Below, in pieces: positions 13,697 to 24,891 of a stretch of 64,000 bases of DNA. The stretch is from Nymphaea colorata (taxonomy: Eukaryota > Streptophyta > Magnoliopsida > Nymphaeales > Nymphaeaceae), in contig NC_045143.1 of assembly GCF_008831285.2 (NCBI RefSeq), positions 4,039,503 to 4,103,502 on the forward strand, given 5' to 3'. A model generated the notes under the pieces. That model saw only the letters and a program-made list of their open reading frames with translations, ran no database searches and was not told the DNA's origin. Each line of letters opens with the position of its first letter. Within the stretch, counting starts at the first letter, position 1. Position numbers and translations under genes: made by a program.

Positions 13697-14948
13697 AGTC
13701 AAATAATTTGAAGGCAAAAATAAAGATATTTTGTATGGCAGATGTAGGCAATTGTCCCTACCAGAGCACGTGTCTCCACCACTGGATTCAACCTCATTAA
13801 CAGGGTAGCCAGCTTTAAATTAAATATGTGGTCAAGGCCATGTGGTAACTATGCAATGAAAGAACACAATTTTGATTCAATCTGCTCGTAACTTTTTTTA
13901 GTTTTTTCCAAACTTAAAGAGACCAAGGAATCGCCACAGATCAATTTGCCAAAAAAGGAAGCATGTCGGAGTACTAGATGCCTGCAGCCATGTGATTGAT
14001 ATTTTCTTGTTCCTTGCTGGTTAAACGATTTAGAGACGGCATGAAATGGCTGACGAGGAGAAATGCCTACTCTACATTTTTATTGGTCTTCATGATCGTC
14101 CACGCAGAAGGTTGCTGCAACTCAAGCATGGGCATTTGAAATGGGCTCGCTCGATCGATGGCGATGACATTAGCAATAACAACAAGTAACGTTGATCTCA
14201 AAGGCGCAGCTTTTGCCAAATCGCCAACAATATTTGTTCCTTGCTTTTGTTCCATCACCTATTTTTTTCTTTCTTTCTTTCTTTTGCTTTGCTCTTGCTC
14301 ACCAATGCATGCCTTGAACAATATATATCTTTTGTGAAAATCCACCAGAGCATACTTTTAATCCATTAATCTAGCTTGCAATGAAATAACATGGAGTACA
14401 GCCGGTTTTTTCACGACATTATTTTTCATGGCAAATGCTGTTGAAGTACCCCACAAGAAAGTTGCTATTATTCTCCATATTCCCACTACAAAAGGTTAGA
14501 AGGCATCATATTATATATATACACATATACTTACGTACACAGAAATAGACATCTCGGCTGTCCGAGCAAACCAAGGGACAGCCTGATGGATGCGTTTTAT
14601 TGCAAGAGATATAGAAAAATATCCGAAGTTATCTCAATTTAATTTTGTCTATGTGTGTGCAAGAGTACCTGAATAGCCTCCTAGCTCGAATCAATTAATA
14701 CAGCCATGTCCCAGAGAGGGCAGTTAATTCCCTTATACCCATGAAACTTGTGATCGTATGCTGCATTATATGTTGCTTTAGAATATAGCCCATAATAATA
14801 GACTTGAATATAAAATTTTAATTATAAAACCAGAATCTATCTTGCACAGTATAAGAGATGGGGTCTTGGTTAAAGTGACAAGAGGAAATTAACCAGGCTA
14901 ATATATATAAATAAGATTATATATAGTAGGCATAAAGGAATCAAACTG

Positions 14949-14952
<4 letters not shown>

Positions 14953-15021
<69 letters not shown>

Positions 15022-15034
15022 TGTGTGTGTGTGT
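14953..15034. repeat. Long (TA)n-(GT)n microsatellite
   Basis: About 33 TA units are followed by about 8 GT units. It is the longest simple repeat in the window and lies 250 bases left of the hAT-like MITE. Confidence 0.97.
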
Positions 15035-15277
15035 TAATCATGATTTGCCCTTTTAAAGCATGGTGCTTTTTTCTTCTTGGGTGTAGCAGCAAAGCTTGTG
15101 ACAGATCATTATCACATAATTCTTGGAGCATATATGCGCCGAAAAAATCACTGGTATATATTGCCTCTTGGAAAGACAAATTCCGATCTACGGTGTCGTA
15201 TGACATAGTTGAGTATTACATAAGAGAAAATCGTATTTTGGTGACATCAGCATGTTACAACTACATGAAAATATTTA

Positions 15278-15758
15278 CTGTGATCTTGAGATGTCAACAG
15301 ATCAAATTCAAATCAGATGTACCCTTTATCATATCCAATTTATTAGATGTTAATTTGTTCGGATTTGAATTTCGATGAAGAAACGCTTATACCACATTCA
15401 AATATTATTTTTAAAGCTCACAATCTGAATCCTATTTAAATCCGACTTTCTTTTTCACATCTAGATCTGAGTCCGACTTTTAAATGCACAACCAATTCTA
15501 TTACGATTTGTTGAGGACTGGCTTTCAAAATCTATAATGGGTGTTGGATATAAGATATTTATATGAAACTGAATCGCAGACTGAATCTGAATCTGAACAT
15601 ATGTTTATTTGAATTTTAATCTGAATCCAAATGATCGAATGTCATTTATTATATCCGAAACATATCCAATTCTTCATTTGATGTGTTTTTTACATACCAG
15701 ATTTTTTTTTTTTAAGCTGTTCGCCCAAATCCTATCCATTGACATCCCTACTGTGATC
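15278..15758. mobile_element. hAT-type MITE with perfect 8-bp target-site duplication
   Basis: The direct repeat ctgtgatc occurs at 15278-15285 and 15751-15758. Between them is a 465-bp element (15286-15750) with inverted ends. The left end reads ttgagatgtcaacagat; the right end, on the other strand, reads tagggatgtcaatggat, 13 of 17 identical. An 8-bp duplication and a TAGGGATGTCAA-like terminus are hallmarks of plant hAT elements. The interior is AT-rich, repeats 'aatctgaatc'-type words and has no transposase frame, so the element is non-autonomous. The intact duplication and clear ends suggest a single clean insertion. Confidence 0.82.
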
Positions 15759-16359
15759 CCTATTATCTGAGTCAGAGCTATTGGAATAAGTTCTTCATTT
15801 TCTGCATTTACTAATATTATCACAGCTCATGCATTGCGTCAGTTTGTCATATTTACTTTTCATCAACATCTAATGATCAAAGGCTAAATCGTATCTTCAT
15901 TATTGATAGAATCGAGTCCATTATGGCTGTTCTTTTCCTCAATCATGAAGTGCAGAGGTCACGACCTAGGCTACCTTCCGCACTAAATCACTTTTCCTTC
16001 CATATTGCTATAAAAAATATGAAACCTCCTTGCTTGATTTGCAAAAGGGGATGCATCATTCTCTATTGTTCTCCCCATGTGGATCTCTGACCACGGAAAG
16101 CCCTGGATTACGTGTCCAGTTCTCCCCATGTTGGTGATTCATTCCATATTATACTTGTATGGTACTCATATGATATTTCCTAAAAGGAACGACCAAGCAA
16201 CGGACCACGGCCAAATAACTGAAGCTACTAAAATTCCCCCAATAGCTTGGTCTAGTACTTCAATGTATGTCTGGTAAAGGGTTTGAATTCGTGATCCACC
16301 TGCTCTTAAAATCAAATTGTATCCTATTAACATATGATCTGACATTGAAATTTCAATTT

Positions 16360-16640
16360 GGTGGTCTCAAGAGGCATAACATAACCGGTCACGTAGGTAG
16401 TTGTATGAAAGCCTCGTGGGTGTTACTTGTCTAAATTGTAAAAGGTAGGATGGTAAGACTCTTTGTTGACAGGTATACCATACCTCACTTAGGTCTCATC
16501 GTCCTCAAGAAACAGAACATAATTGGTCAGGTAAGCAATCATATAGAAGGTAGATCGTTCGTTCAATTCTCTTACATGTTATTCCTCTGAACTGTAAAAG
16601 GTGTGATCGCAGATTCTAATTGATGGACGTACTATATGAA
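16360..16640. repeat. Degenerate two-copy tandem duplication, period about 138 bp
   Basis: The block around 16366 (ctcaagaggcataacataac, ggtcacgtagg, ttgtaaaaggta, catgtaggt-like end) recurs from 16504 (ctcaagaaacagaacataat, ggtcaggtaag, ctgtaaaaggtg). The copies are clearly diverged, so this is an older event than the near-identical duplications elsewhere. Confidence 0.6.
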
Positions 16641-17234
16641 ACTTCATGTAGGTTTAATCTCAGCCTAAGACCCTTGAAGACTCTTTTCTGGACAGTGGGT
16701 TGTTGATATGTTTGAAAATCTGAATAATAAGAATGAGATTTGGATCCAACTTCAATTATAGAACTGTATAGCTAGACAAATTTGAATTTTGATAACCCGG
16801 GCCGGCCGGTTCATTTACCTCCCAGCATTTCAAAGGCCATGAAAGCAAACGGAAGTAGACGTGTCGATGGAAGAAAGAATGTTGTGGGGGAGGAAAGCAT
16901 GGGAATCTGAAGGGGACGGTGGCAACTCATGCTATGGAACGTTGTTGCTTAAATATATACATATAAAATCGAAAAGGCATTTATCAGTGAGGTCACCAGC
17001 TTTATTCTTAAAGGACATGCAGGGATGTTGGACCATGCTGTCACCCCTTCTTTACGTTACGTGCTATATATCTGTAGAGAGCTTCAAGCCTTCAAATCCC
17101 AATTCAATTGGCACAGTACAGAAGCTCCCCACAACACCTGCTACGCCGACGTTGCAGATTGCGAGCGCTGTTGTTGATCGACTATGTGTTCAGAATGCCT
17201 GAGGGAATGTCGCATCATCTGAAGGGAAGATTTT

Positions 17235-17576
17235 AGTTCGGTACTCAAGTTTGGAGGTGACAGAAGAGAGTGAGCACACAGGGCCTTTTCTTGCATGGAG
17301 CTTCATGCTCGAAGCTCTGCGTGCTCACTTCCTCTCTGTCACCTCTCATCTCACTTCACAGGAGTGAGGTAAACTCTGTCGTTATGAACTCCCTCTGCAC
17401 TCCCTTCTTTCACTAAGTTAGTTCGAAATCAAGCTCATTCTGCAGTTTTATTGGACAAATGATAAGTAAATGTGGTCTATGCATGATGCGTCTATCTCTC
17501 TTACTGTCTCTGTCTGCCTCCCTGAGAGGGTGCTACCCTCTGGACGGATTGAATTAAGTTCGGTACTCAAGTTTGG
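17235..17576. repeat. 20-bp perfect direct repeats flanking MIR156 copy 3
   Basis: agttcggtactcaagtttgg occurs at 17235-17254 and again, unchanged, at 17557-17576. It brackets the third MIR156 hairpin on both sides, with 302 bases between the copies. Confidence 0.95.
17252..17347 (+). ncRNA. MIR156: MIR156 precursor hairpin, copy 3 (canonical miR156a guide)
   Basis: The guide TGACAGAAGAGAGTGAGCAC at 17258-17277 is identical to canonical plant miR156a. The 3' arm (gtgctcacttcctctctgtc, 17321-17340, then acc) pairs with it. The loop words 'cttttcttgcatgg' and 'catgctcgaagct' match copies 1 and 2. It is on the same strand as those copies, 10.6 kb downstream, so a separate promoter is likely; a TATA-like run (aatatatacatataaaa) lies at 16953-16969. 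The predicted role is repression of SPL genes, as for the other copies. Confidence 0.95.
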
Positions 17577-17599
17577 CTGAGGGATTGCGTTGAGTCCCT

Positions 17600-18509
17600 C
17601 CCTTACCCCCCTCATGTCTGCCTCTCTTTCTTCTCATCTCTCTTTAATTTATTAAATTAAACATTGTATCCGATAAAGAGAAAGATAAATAGAAAAATCA
17701 AGACTCGAATTATAAATACCAAAGTAAATTTAGTATCTAGAAGATGAGAAGAAATTAAGAAAAAAGTATATTAAGAAGTATGGGTTGACAAGACTAATGT
17801 TGGTAGTTGTGATTCAATTTGCATACATGTTATATGTAAATATAAATTTTGACTAATTACAACAACTCTAACAATGCTGGCACTTAATATATCTTTTTAT
17901 TTTATCCGCGTGTGTATGCAGGATGGGACTGCCACCCTCTTAATTGGGCCGGCTTTCGGCCAGCCTATTAACCCGATATTAATCGACCCATCTGATCCGA
18001 CTTCACCCGGACCATTAATCTTTTAGCCAGCAGGCTGCTTTTTCCTTTCATTTTTTTGGTGATATTTCAAAAAGGTACCTCTTCTAAAATGGAAACTTTT
18101 ATGCTCTCTTGATCACCTTGTGGTCGATTATGCTTGATAATAGCCTAGTAGCAACAGTACATGATATGCTCCCTTTTCACATACACCATTACTTTATGTC
18201 TGTAAAATAGTCATTATTCTTATTCCAAAAACAATATTTTAAGAAATGAAAGCAACAATATATATATATATAGACAGAGAGAGAAAGACAACTCTAGTTT
18301 ATTCAAAGTTGTCCAATCATCTAATCAGACTATCCATCTCATGTGCATGGATGGTTAACAGAAAAACTTGAAGAAAAAAAGTGAAAAATGATACTAGATA
18401 AAGTAAATGTCATCTTTTTTTTTTCTTTTTTTGAACTGTTCATCATGATAGATCAAAAGGTCATAATTAGATGGTTGAGTGGCTCCAAAAAACTAGAGTC
18501 ACCATTCAA

Positions 18510-18541
<32 letters not shown>

Positions 18542-19310
18542 AAGAGTGCGCAAAAACTCTTAGTTAAAATTACCCCAAAAAAAGAAAGAAAAAAAAGGAA
18601 AAGTTGTTTGTATATATTGACTTTTGTGCTTAGAGACATGAATGCCTTGTAACTAATAGTTTCATTTCTTGTAGGTATATATCACAATGATTGATTTGAT
18701 TTTTATGATCTCTTAGACCTGCTTGATTGCCCCGATAAACCAATTAATGGGTTTGACATAGAGAAGGGGATGAGTATGAATAACAAAAGACAAGGATACA
18801 ACTGGTGTGCAAGTTCACATTAGATTGCTTATGTATTGTACACCTTTGTTATGATTTAACCAATAATAAGTTCTAATGTTTAACTGTTTCAATCCAAATT
18901 AATTAGGCTAATTCTCTTATTAATCTCTAAGAAACCATTCAATTCCCGGAACATTTTTAATATCTCTTTGAAGAAACTCCAAATTTTGGTGCAATATCAG
19001 CAAGATGCTGCCACTTCTAGCTGGATCGTCAAACAAACTACTGAAAGTTTTTCAATTGAAGGCCTGCCAAAGTATGGAAAAAGATGAGGATATTTTTTTG
19101 TCAATTTAAAAATAAATAAATAGCACCAAATGCCAAATAAAAGGAATAAATTGTGAATATCTTATCATATATTTTCTCTCAAGATATTCCTCGTGGATAG
19201 GAATGCCTCACAAGTTCAATGTCTCCATTCTGATCATGTTGATAGGGTGATCCACAATACTACTAAAACTCAAAACTTTCAATCTTATAATTCGGAATGA
19301 GACATCTGCA
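17600..19310. other. Intergenic AT-rich spacer
   Basis: No coding potential is recognised. It contains TA microsatellites near 18260-18273 and 18508-18540 and several A/T homopolymer runs. Confidence 0.6.
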
Positions 19311-19316
19311 AGTATT

Positions 19317-19655
19317 TTGGCTGTCATTCATAAATTTGTCCGGGCTTGGTTTCAAATTAAATGTTTGGAAATTTTCATTTTTTCAAATATATCTAAAATT
19401 AATCGATATTTTCTCATCAATGGCTTATTTTTAGCCGTTATTGTCAGTGGATGTGCTTCTTCCGGTTTCGTTCCTTGTCCGGAAGATGGTCTAATGTGGA
19501 TAACAGGAAAAGATCTTAAGGGGCAGGTCTCTATTCGGCGTTTTCAGGAACGTACTGTGCTTAAATTGAAATATTTGAACGGCTCTTTATATGTGCCAAA
19601 TATTTGTGGTGGCTGTGGAAGCTTTGATCCAACGGTCACTCCCAAGCCACACTAA
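19317..19655 (+). CDS. Unrecognised 112-aa open frame with a lipoprotein-like N-terminus (doubtful gene)
   Basis: The frame runs ATG to TAA with a hydrophobic segment (INGLFLAVIVSGCASSG) ending in VSGC, which resembles a bacterial lipobox. A polar tail of about 65 residues follows, with paired cysteines (NICGGCGSF). I do not recognise the family. It ends 100 bases before the start codon of the C2-domain gene on the same strand, so it may simply be an upstream frame in that gene's promoter or leader. A chance frame in AT-rich DNA is quite possible. No splice-compatible partner exon was found. Confidence 0.2.
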   Translation: MAVIHKFVRAWFQIKCLEIFIFSNISKINRYFLINGLFLAVIVSGCASSGFVPCPEDGLMWITGKDLKGQVSIRRFQERTVLKLKYLNGSLYVPNICGGCGSFDPTVTPKPH

Positions 19656-19755
19656 CGTGGATGAACACAGAGGCACAGGAATAGCCGAATAGACACGCAG
19701 GTCCGGGCAACTCCTCTCGCAGTGCTGAAGCTAGCTCCCCTCCATTGCTTCCTGG

Positions 19756-22700
19756 ATGCCAGGGACCATCTTAGTCACAGGTCAGGAATCTCTCTCTCTC
19801 TCTCTCTCGTTCTCTCTCTCTCTTCCCCCATTGTGTGGACTTTCTCTCTCTAAAACAGTGCTTCCTTCTCGTTTATGTGACAAGTTCTGGAATTGATGGA
19901 GGTGCAGCTTCCATCTGCATCAACTTGTAAGTCTGAAGGCTAATCCCTACGTTTCCTGCACTTCTTCCGCCTTTAGCCTTTTCACCTCACTATAATCTTG
20001 TTGTCTTTTGCCGATCTTTTCTCCTTGTGTTTGTAGCATCATCACCGGGAGAAGCAAATACGGTGTTGGTGAAGGGTACATATCTGCTAGTTCATTCTTT
20101 CAGTTTCTGTTTCTCTATTGCTTATTTCTCTGTTTTAAATTGGGTGCCTTTGCCTCTTCCTTTCACTTGACGGGCAATGTATTTCTTGGGGGTCTGATGT
20201 GCTCTTGTTGGTGTACAGTTTCTCATGGAAAGAGAGAATACAGAACGGAGCCTCATTATGCAGAAGGAAACAGGCGTGGCATAGTTTGGGAATCATCAGA
20301 TTTCTCGTTGTAAGTAATGCTGGAGAAGAACAGAGAAGAAAAGTGTTGTCTCGCAATCATCTTTTTTTGGTAAAGTTGAAATGCTGTATATTCTTCAATC
20401 CAACATACTGTGTGCTTTTATTTTCAGCCCGGTGTTTAGTCTCCGCGACAATTTGACTATTTCTGTTCTTGATTGCGATGAGAATGAAATTGGTCGAGCT
20501 GGTAATTGTCTTTACTGCTGCGATTGGCATATATATATCTTGAAACGTTGCATAGATTACTGATTTTGGTTTCGGGCCATCTGCTTTTCAGATATTAGAA
20601 GCCATTCTATAATAGAAAAGGGGTTGTGGGACGACATGTTCCCACTCAAGGGTGGTGGCTCAGTGCACCTCAAGCTGCAATTCGTCTTGTCTGATGCGGA
20701 GCAACAGAGAATTCGGGCCATGGAACGTATACTTCACCTGAATTGTGCATTATGTTATTTCTGTGAATAGTTTGTTCAACAATAAGCTGATATGCGTTAT
20801 TTCTTCTTCTCTTGTGCATATATGTGGCAGAGAGCTGCTGCATTGAAGAAGAAAGAAGAGGGAACCCTTAAGGAAAGTCTGCCCGAAGTTTGTGTTGAGA
20901 AGGTTCCAAGTGTTGACCATGAAACTTTCAGTTTAGCACCCGGTGTAATATCAAGTCCTCAGAATTTTGTTTTGGAATCACCTTCTCTACCATCTGACCA
21001 GGTAGTCTTTTGGTTTTGCAGTTACTTAATGCTTGTTAGTCTCTAGGGGATCTGTTCAAATTGAATGAAAGTGATTGAGATCATGTTGGTACAACAGAAC
21101 AGGATGCTCATCAAAAATCCTATCGCCTCTCAAATACTTAAAAAAGTTACGTATCTATGATCTTCAATAGCACTAGGTTTTTCGCCTGATAAATTTAGAG
21201 GAGAATATTATGGTCTGTGTTGCTTTGTCTGTAAGCGTCCGATGACCTTTCCAAGCCAGTCATTTTTAATCGGCTCTCCTCATCCGTGTGGTCTTTCCGT
21301 TCACAGCGAACTTTCTTCAAATTTGGTTTTCCTTTTTCATTTTTGTAAATTAATTACAAATATCCTTGTTGATATATTTGCTCCAATGATGAGTTATACA
21401 CCACCAGATTTCTATACGATTTGCCAGAATAGACTAAGTTTCATAGACAAAGTATGATACTAATATGAGGCAGTGTAGTTGAGATAATTCAGTTCACAAC
21501 ACAATTTCATTGACCTGATACAAGCGACATTTTTGTGCATGGTTGGTGTTCTCAAAAAATTTCTTTAATATTTGTTCTTAAACTGCAGTCGTCAAGCTCA
21601 ACAACTCCGCCGTTGTCCTCCGATGTCAAGAACTGTGAAGATAATGTAGCTGGCTACTTGTCTAAGCATGAAGAACCATATCGTGTTGCCTCCGAGATGG
21701 ATAAGCCTCAGTCGTCTAAGCCAGAGGTTACTCCAAAAGGAAAGCTGAGAAAGGTCAAAGAAATGATACAAGCTTTCGAGAGCACTACATCGACGGTAAG
21801 TAAGTCTTATGTTTTGACTGTTGCTGGTGTTGAACTGGTTCTAAGTTATGCACATGCCAACTGCAGGAAAAAAAACGTGCAAAACTTTCAAGATTGGAGA
21901 CAAAGTTCCACATGGCTGAGGCAGATTCACATGCACAATATTCATGGAAAGTAGAAAGCAGAATAAAGGAGTCAAGCATGATCCAGAAGGATTCAGGAGC
22001 TTTACATAAAGTTGATGTACCAAAGCATTACACTACAGACAAACACAGCAACTTCGGAACTGAAACTGGAAATGAAGAAACAAAGTTCCATATGGCGCAA
22101 GCATTGAGAAATGGTAGAGATACACATTGTTTTCAAGATTTTGTAGAAATGGAAGATGGACGCAAGAAATCAAATCAAGAGCCGAGTGAGAAAGAACATG
22201 CAAAACTAACTAAAACATTTAGTTTCATTGAAGCATCATCAGTTCTGCAAAACCCTCTTAAAAAAGAGAGTTCTTTTACTAGATCAAAATCAGCCAGCGA
22301 GTTCAAATCTAGTAAAGTGGATGTCCATGTTAATGTTACGGGAGGCTATTCACCTGAAAAATTACTTCCCTTTGATGTACTTCTGCAGGAGAAAGTTCCC
22401 TTAAGATCAACTTCAACTCATGATGCTGAAACTGAAGGTTCAAATCAAGAACCTTTGCCAGCTAAAATATTGGAAATTGGGTCTTTAATCTGTGGCAAGC
22501 CACAACTGACCATCAATGAGAGTAGAAGTTACAAGGGTGACACTCTGCTTCAATCAACTAATTTGTGCGATGCTAAATCTGTAGGTGCCAAAGTTGTTTT
22601 ACGGAATGGTGAAGACGTACCTCAGTTCACAGTAGATGATGAAACTGGACAGGTTGCTCATTTGGGACTTTGCAGTCACCAGTGCATAAATAATGGCCAA

Positions 22701-23633
22701 ATGGTTGAGAGTGTGGGGAGTTTACCTTTCTATTGGTTTCCAAATAAGTATCAGGAATCACTTGCAATGCATCCTCAAGTGGAGCACCGAGTCTCTGAGA
22801 GTCTTACAGATTACATCACTTGTGGTGAGATGAGATACCTGTGCCTAACAGCTGGAAATGAACAAGTGAAGAATCTGGCAGAGATCTATAGAACTTCAGA
22901 AAATTGCACATTGCAGAAAAAATCAGATGGAACTCAAGCAGCCAATAAGGTAATGATGTCTGTACGCTAGTTTGCTTATGCATGTCTTGTGGATATCCTT
23001 AGGGTTGTCTTCAGGAAACGCAACTTCTATATATGATTTCCAACTAGGGGTTTCAAATCCACAAGGAAAACAGATATTTTCATATATATGTATATATATT
23101 GCAATACTTGGAGAGATTTATCATTTATGTGCTTGTGCATAAGAATTTAAAGATAGATTATATTGAAGTATAATCTTCCCTCTTTATATTTATTGCACAG
23201 GGTTTCATCGAGAACATTAAAGATTCTTCTTGTCAGAAAAAAACATGTCCTGATAATTTGATGGGCGCACTATATTTGCTGGATGGATTCCTCAAACAGG
23301 TCTGACTAATTGACGTTTGATCTGATTTAAGATGTATGTTTTGGTTAGCCTTCCTTTTTTCAGTCTTAACAAATTTGCACACCATTGTTCTTCAGTTTCA
23401 CTCACTAGATAATTTTGATTTGACAATTAAGGCTGTTTAATTTCTTGCAGTAACACATGTACGACAAGCCACCATCTTTGTTCACCTTCATCAGCACTGT
23501 CCACTTTTAACATAAAAGCAGTGATTAAGAGTTTCAATCACAGTTTTCTTTTGTCCTGTCGCAGACTATAGGAGTTGCAATGGTAGTGGCTTGTGGAACA
23601 CTCTTTTTTAACATTGGAAGAAAGACAAGGTAG
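19756..23633 (+). CDS. C2-domain protein with C-terminal membrane anchor, 11 exons, 676 aa
   Basis: Exons: 19756-19780, 19885-19926, 20037-20075, 20219-20309, 20428-20501, 20592-20726, 20835-21001, 21589-21795, 21867-22949, 23201-23299, 23565-23633 (2031 nt, frame intact). Residues 1 to about 135 form a C2-like domain: it opens MPGTILVTVLELM and contains VSHGKREYRT, LRDNLTISVLDCDENEIG, IIEKGLWDDMFPLKGGGS and VHLKLQFVLS. A basic KKK segment and a long, probably disordered Ser/Lys/Glu linker follow (exon 9 alone is 361 codons). Exon 11 encodes TIGVAMVVACGTLFFNIG, a single membrane span ending in RKTR, which suggests a tail-anchored protein. I recall this as an uncharacterised plant family beginning MPGTIxVSVLEFMDL; the function is unknown. 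Membrane or lipid association is inference from the C2 domain and tail. Confidence 0.88.
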
Positions 23634-24200
23634 CCTGTCAGAAAACCGTTCTCTGTAACAGTGAAGGGATGCCAAAATTTTGTTGTTTACGTTTTTATGC
23701 TCAAGACATAGAGGCTGTGTTCTTGGAGCAGCATGAGTGTGTGCATCTACGTCCATCATTCACCGAAAGTTCAATCAGAATCTTCAGAAAGAGAGTGTTG
23801 TTAATCCACATCTCCGCTGAACTGATAGATCCAACATTCAGTTGCAGATCCAATGTCAATCTACTCAAATATTTGAGACATGAGCTTAAAAGTCAACTTT
23901 ACTTGCACTACTTCAGATCCTACTCTGCGGTACTTCATTTGACTGATTGGTGCAAGTGATCATAGATGCCACCGATCGTGGCATAAGCGCCAGTAGCTTG
24001 TTGCAGAATTTGCTATGATCTTCAAATTGTTGAGTTGAAAAATCAAAATGGAGATCTTACTGTTTCACGAACGTGTAATTATCAATGGCTGTACAGAGAG
24101 CCTATTTGTATAATTGTGTGGTAAACTATTAATGTCGATGTAACTTCTTATTCTGTACCTCGAGTTACATACATATTTATGCAATATTCTCTTTCTTTGT
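23634..24200 (+). other. Probable 3' UTR of the C2-domain gene
   Basis: Sequence after the TAG contains no supported frame and ends in an AT-rich stretch around 24120-24210 with T-rich and near-upstream-type elements, as expected for a plant polyadenylation region. The exact cleavage site is not determinable. Confidence 0.45.
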
Positions 24201-24891
24201 CCTTTTATTACACCAAAAGAAAACCACCACCATCACCAGGGCTGCACATCGGCTGACTTAGATAACTACCAGGGTGTGCTACTTTCACCTGGAGCGTACT
24301 TCACCTTAAATTCTTGGAAGGAAAGTTCAACTTCAAAGTTTTCTCCTCGAACTTTCTTCTTTCAATTTTAAAAAATGGCCGGGCAAAACAATATTGGTTA
24401 AAAAGGTTGGTGTTCGGTTCAGGACTCGCAGCGAAATGATCCCCCCATGAGAGTTTTTCCTGTTGCAGGATTGAAAGTGACAGTGACACCCTTCGTTCTT
24501 GGATGGATTTGGAGCACCGAAAATATTGCAAAACCCAATGGTCCTGGATCTCAACCGTTCACGTCTTGATCCGGAGGTCTTCATCCTCATTCTTGCTTAA
24601 TGTAAGTGGGTCAAATTAGACTTGGATCCGATACGATGTGCTCTGATTGGCTCCCAGTTTGCAGAAAGTTCCTTATTCGGTTCTAAATCTGCATTTTAAT
24701 CAGATATCAGAGCCTTATACTACGAGTCCGCAACAGTGAACCGGACACGACTAAACAAATCGGGTCGGATAAGATTATACTATCTGAATGCTGCTACCAA
24801 GCGGTCTCTCCCATTCATAGCCATGGCGACGGGGGGGAGTGGCGAACTGCTTCTGCTGCAAATTGAGAGAGCGTGAGGGAGGGAGAGAGAG

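Larger units (their letters stand above)
6710..15270. other. Non-coding interval between MIR156 copies
   Basis: No protein gene is supported. Repeated GA/CT-rich stretches (7000-7280) follow copy 2 and may belong to the primary transcript's 3' part. A CT microsatellite lies at 7756-7790. A 15-base unit (ggttttaaaggggcc) occurs twice in tandem at about 13288-13317. TA/GT microsatellites lie at 13659-13696 and 14953-15034. The remaining short frames are AT-rich and show no homology I recognise. Confidence 0.55.

Noticed and set aside
21894-22970. 358-codon frame as a stand-alone gene
   Set aside because: It is exon 9 of the C2-domain gene: it begins with TTG, not ATG, and is bounded by an AG acceptor at 21866 and a GT donor at 22950.
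24822-24875. Upstream ATG at 24822 as the Mini-III start
   Set aside because: That frame reaches TGA after 17 codons; the ATG at 24892 opens the frame that continues into the domain. It may still act as an upstream ORF.
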